A stretch of 8,404 bases of DNA, taken from NCBI GenBank assembly GCA_937952245.1, contig CALFYS010000007.1, forward strand, positions 1 to 8,404, in the 5' to 3' direction. Position 1 is the first letter of the stretch. The number at the start of each line of letters is the position of its first letter. The translations under genes and the position numbers were made by a program. The notes under the pieces are model-generated. The model had not been told where the DNA came from, did no database searches, and was given only the letters and a program-made list of their open reading frames with translations. The stretch comes from an uncultured Alphaproteobacteria bacterium (GTDB lineage: Bacteria; Pseudomonadota; Alphaproteobacteria; Puniceispirillales; UBA1172). Positions 8,103-8,404 of the stretch are shown here, piece after piece.

Positions 8103-8108
8103 ATTATA
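8103..8108 (-). promoter_or_regulatory. Candidate -10 box for the ATPase/GH42 operon
   Basis: Read on the - strand this is a perfect TATAAT. The hexamer 17 nt upstream (TAAAGA) matches the -35 consensus at only 3 of 6 positions, so activator help would be needed. The leader to the ATPase start would be near 140 nt. Confidence 0.3.
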
Positions 8109-8114
8109 TCGTTT

Positions 8115-8142
8115 TTTACAGCTCTTCTTTATGTCATAAAAT
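8115..8142 (+). promoter_or_regulatory. Candidate sigma-70 promoter for glpD
   Basis: TTTACA at 8115-8120 matches the -35 consensus at 5 of 6 positions, and TAAAAT at 8137-8142 matches the -10 consensus at 5 of 6, with a 16-nt spacer. Transcription would start near 8149, leaving a leader of about 75 nt before the glpD ATG. Confidence 0.5.
8128..8140. promoter_or_regulatory. Palindrome overlapping the glpD -10 box (possible operator)
   Basis: TTTATG and CATAAA flank a single T, a perfect 6+1+6 palindrome centred at 8134. It lies between the -35 and -10 boxes and overlaps the latter, the usual position for a repressor site. A GlpR-like regulator is a natural candidate for glpD but the sequence does not obviously copy the E. 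coli GlpR operator. Confidence 0.35.
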
Positions 8143-8224
8143 ATTCAATTCTTACGCTTATCATCATTTAAGATTATTGCCTTTTTTGGCCTTAAACCTC
8201 AGCCCTGTAGGATTATCTTTTGAT

Positions 8225-8404
8225 ATGACCTCGCCGTCACGAAAAGGAAATTCAGCCGACCAGCCCTATGACCTTTTTGTCATTGGGGGCGGTATTAATG
8301 GTTGCGGGATCGCGCGTGATGCGGCAGGGCGCGGCCTTAAGATGGGGCTTGCGGAACTGAACGCTCTGGCGTTTGCTCGGGAGACACAGGGTTGCACTCT
8401 GTAT
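8225..8404 (+). CDS. glpD: Aerobic glycerol-3-phosphate dehydrogenase, N-terminal fragment
   Basis: Membrane-associated flavoenzyme oxidising glycerol-3-phosphate to dihydroxyacetone phosphate and passing electrons to quinone. Only the first 60 codons lie in the window. Residues 15-37 hold the FAD-binding Rossmann start and match the family signature: YDLFVIGGGINGCGIA followed by RDAAGRG. The acidic end of the second strand appears as LAELN (42-46). AGGA at 8209-8212 is 12 nt before the ATG, somewhat long. From residue 50 the sequence (FARETQGCT) no longer shows the strongly conserved S-S-A-S-T-K stretch expected directly after LA, although L59-Y60 fall where L-F would; this could be a real divergence, a local sequence error or a junction near a contig end. 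It is transcribed away from the ATPase operon and completes glycerol catabolism with a GlpK not seen here. Confidence 0.85.
   Translation, partial: MTSPSRKGNSADQPYDLFVIGGGINGCGIARDAAGRGLKMGLAELNALAFARETQGCTLY

Larger units (their letters stand above)
7959..8224. other. Divergent intergenic region between the ATPase gene and glpD
   Basis: A 266-bp non-coding stretch separates two outward-facing genes, the only sizeable gap in the window. It is clearly AT-rich, especially 8101-8160 (about 27% GC by hand count). It must carry the promoters for the ATPase/GH42 operon and for glpD unless these are read through from elsewhere. Promoter-like boxes, a short palindrome, an octamer direct repeat and a 7-bp inverted repeat (8067-8073 with 8096-8102) are visible; no tRNA, small ORF or convincing riboswitch was recognised. 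Confidence 0.8.

Noticed and set aside
1..8404. Search for CRISPR arrays, tRNA, insertion sequences and terminal inverted repeats
   Set aside because: No repeat-spacer pattern, cloverleaf, transposase motif or flanking inverted repeats were seen; the window is nearly all coding.

Overview
The window is a galactoside-utilisation locus, most likely from an alphaproteobacterium. Base composition is balanced (a few sampled lines give about 45-50% GC), genes are packed almost without gaps, and the protein motifs are proteobacterial. A marine SAR116-like lineage is a guess from composition and gene style only; no rRNA or marker gene is present to settle it.

Left block, + strand, positions 2-4964: five genes form one tight unit. 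Two carbohydrate ABC importer permeases (the first cut by the window edge) are followed by a GH4 alpha-galactosidase (MelA type), galactose-1-phosphate uridylyltransferase (galT) and galactokinase (galK). Stops and starts abut or overlap (644 follows stop 641-643; galT and galK overlap by 8 nt), so this is almost certainly one operon. Its promoter, substrate-binding protein and any regulator lie beyond the left edge.

Middle block, - strand, positions 7958-4967: an ABC importer ATPase (UgpC/MalK/MsmK family) is followed by a GH42 beta-galactosidase, separated by 1 nt. This operon converges on the first, and the two stop codons are only 2 bp apart.

Right edge: a 266-bp, AT-rich divergent intergenic region (7959-8224) carries promoter-like and operator-like sequences. 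After it comes the 5' end of glpD (aerobic glycerol-3-phosphate dehydrogenase) on the + strand, running off the window.

Together the genes describe import of an oligosaccharide or galactoside, intracellular removal of alpha- and beta-linked galactose, and entry of galactose into the Leloir pathway (GalK, GalT). GalE and GalM are not in the window. The combination of alpha-galactosidase, beta-galactosidase, Leloir enzymes and an adjacent glycerol-3-phosphate dehydrogenase makes galactosyl-glycerols (floridoside, or the digalactosylglycerol head group of plant and algal galactolipids) an attractive but unproven substrate. No RNA gene, CRISPR array or mobile element was seen.
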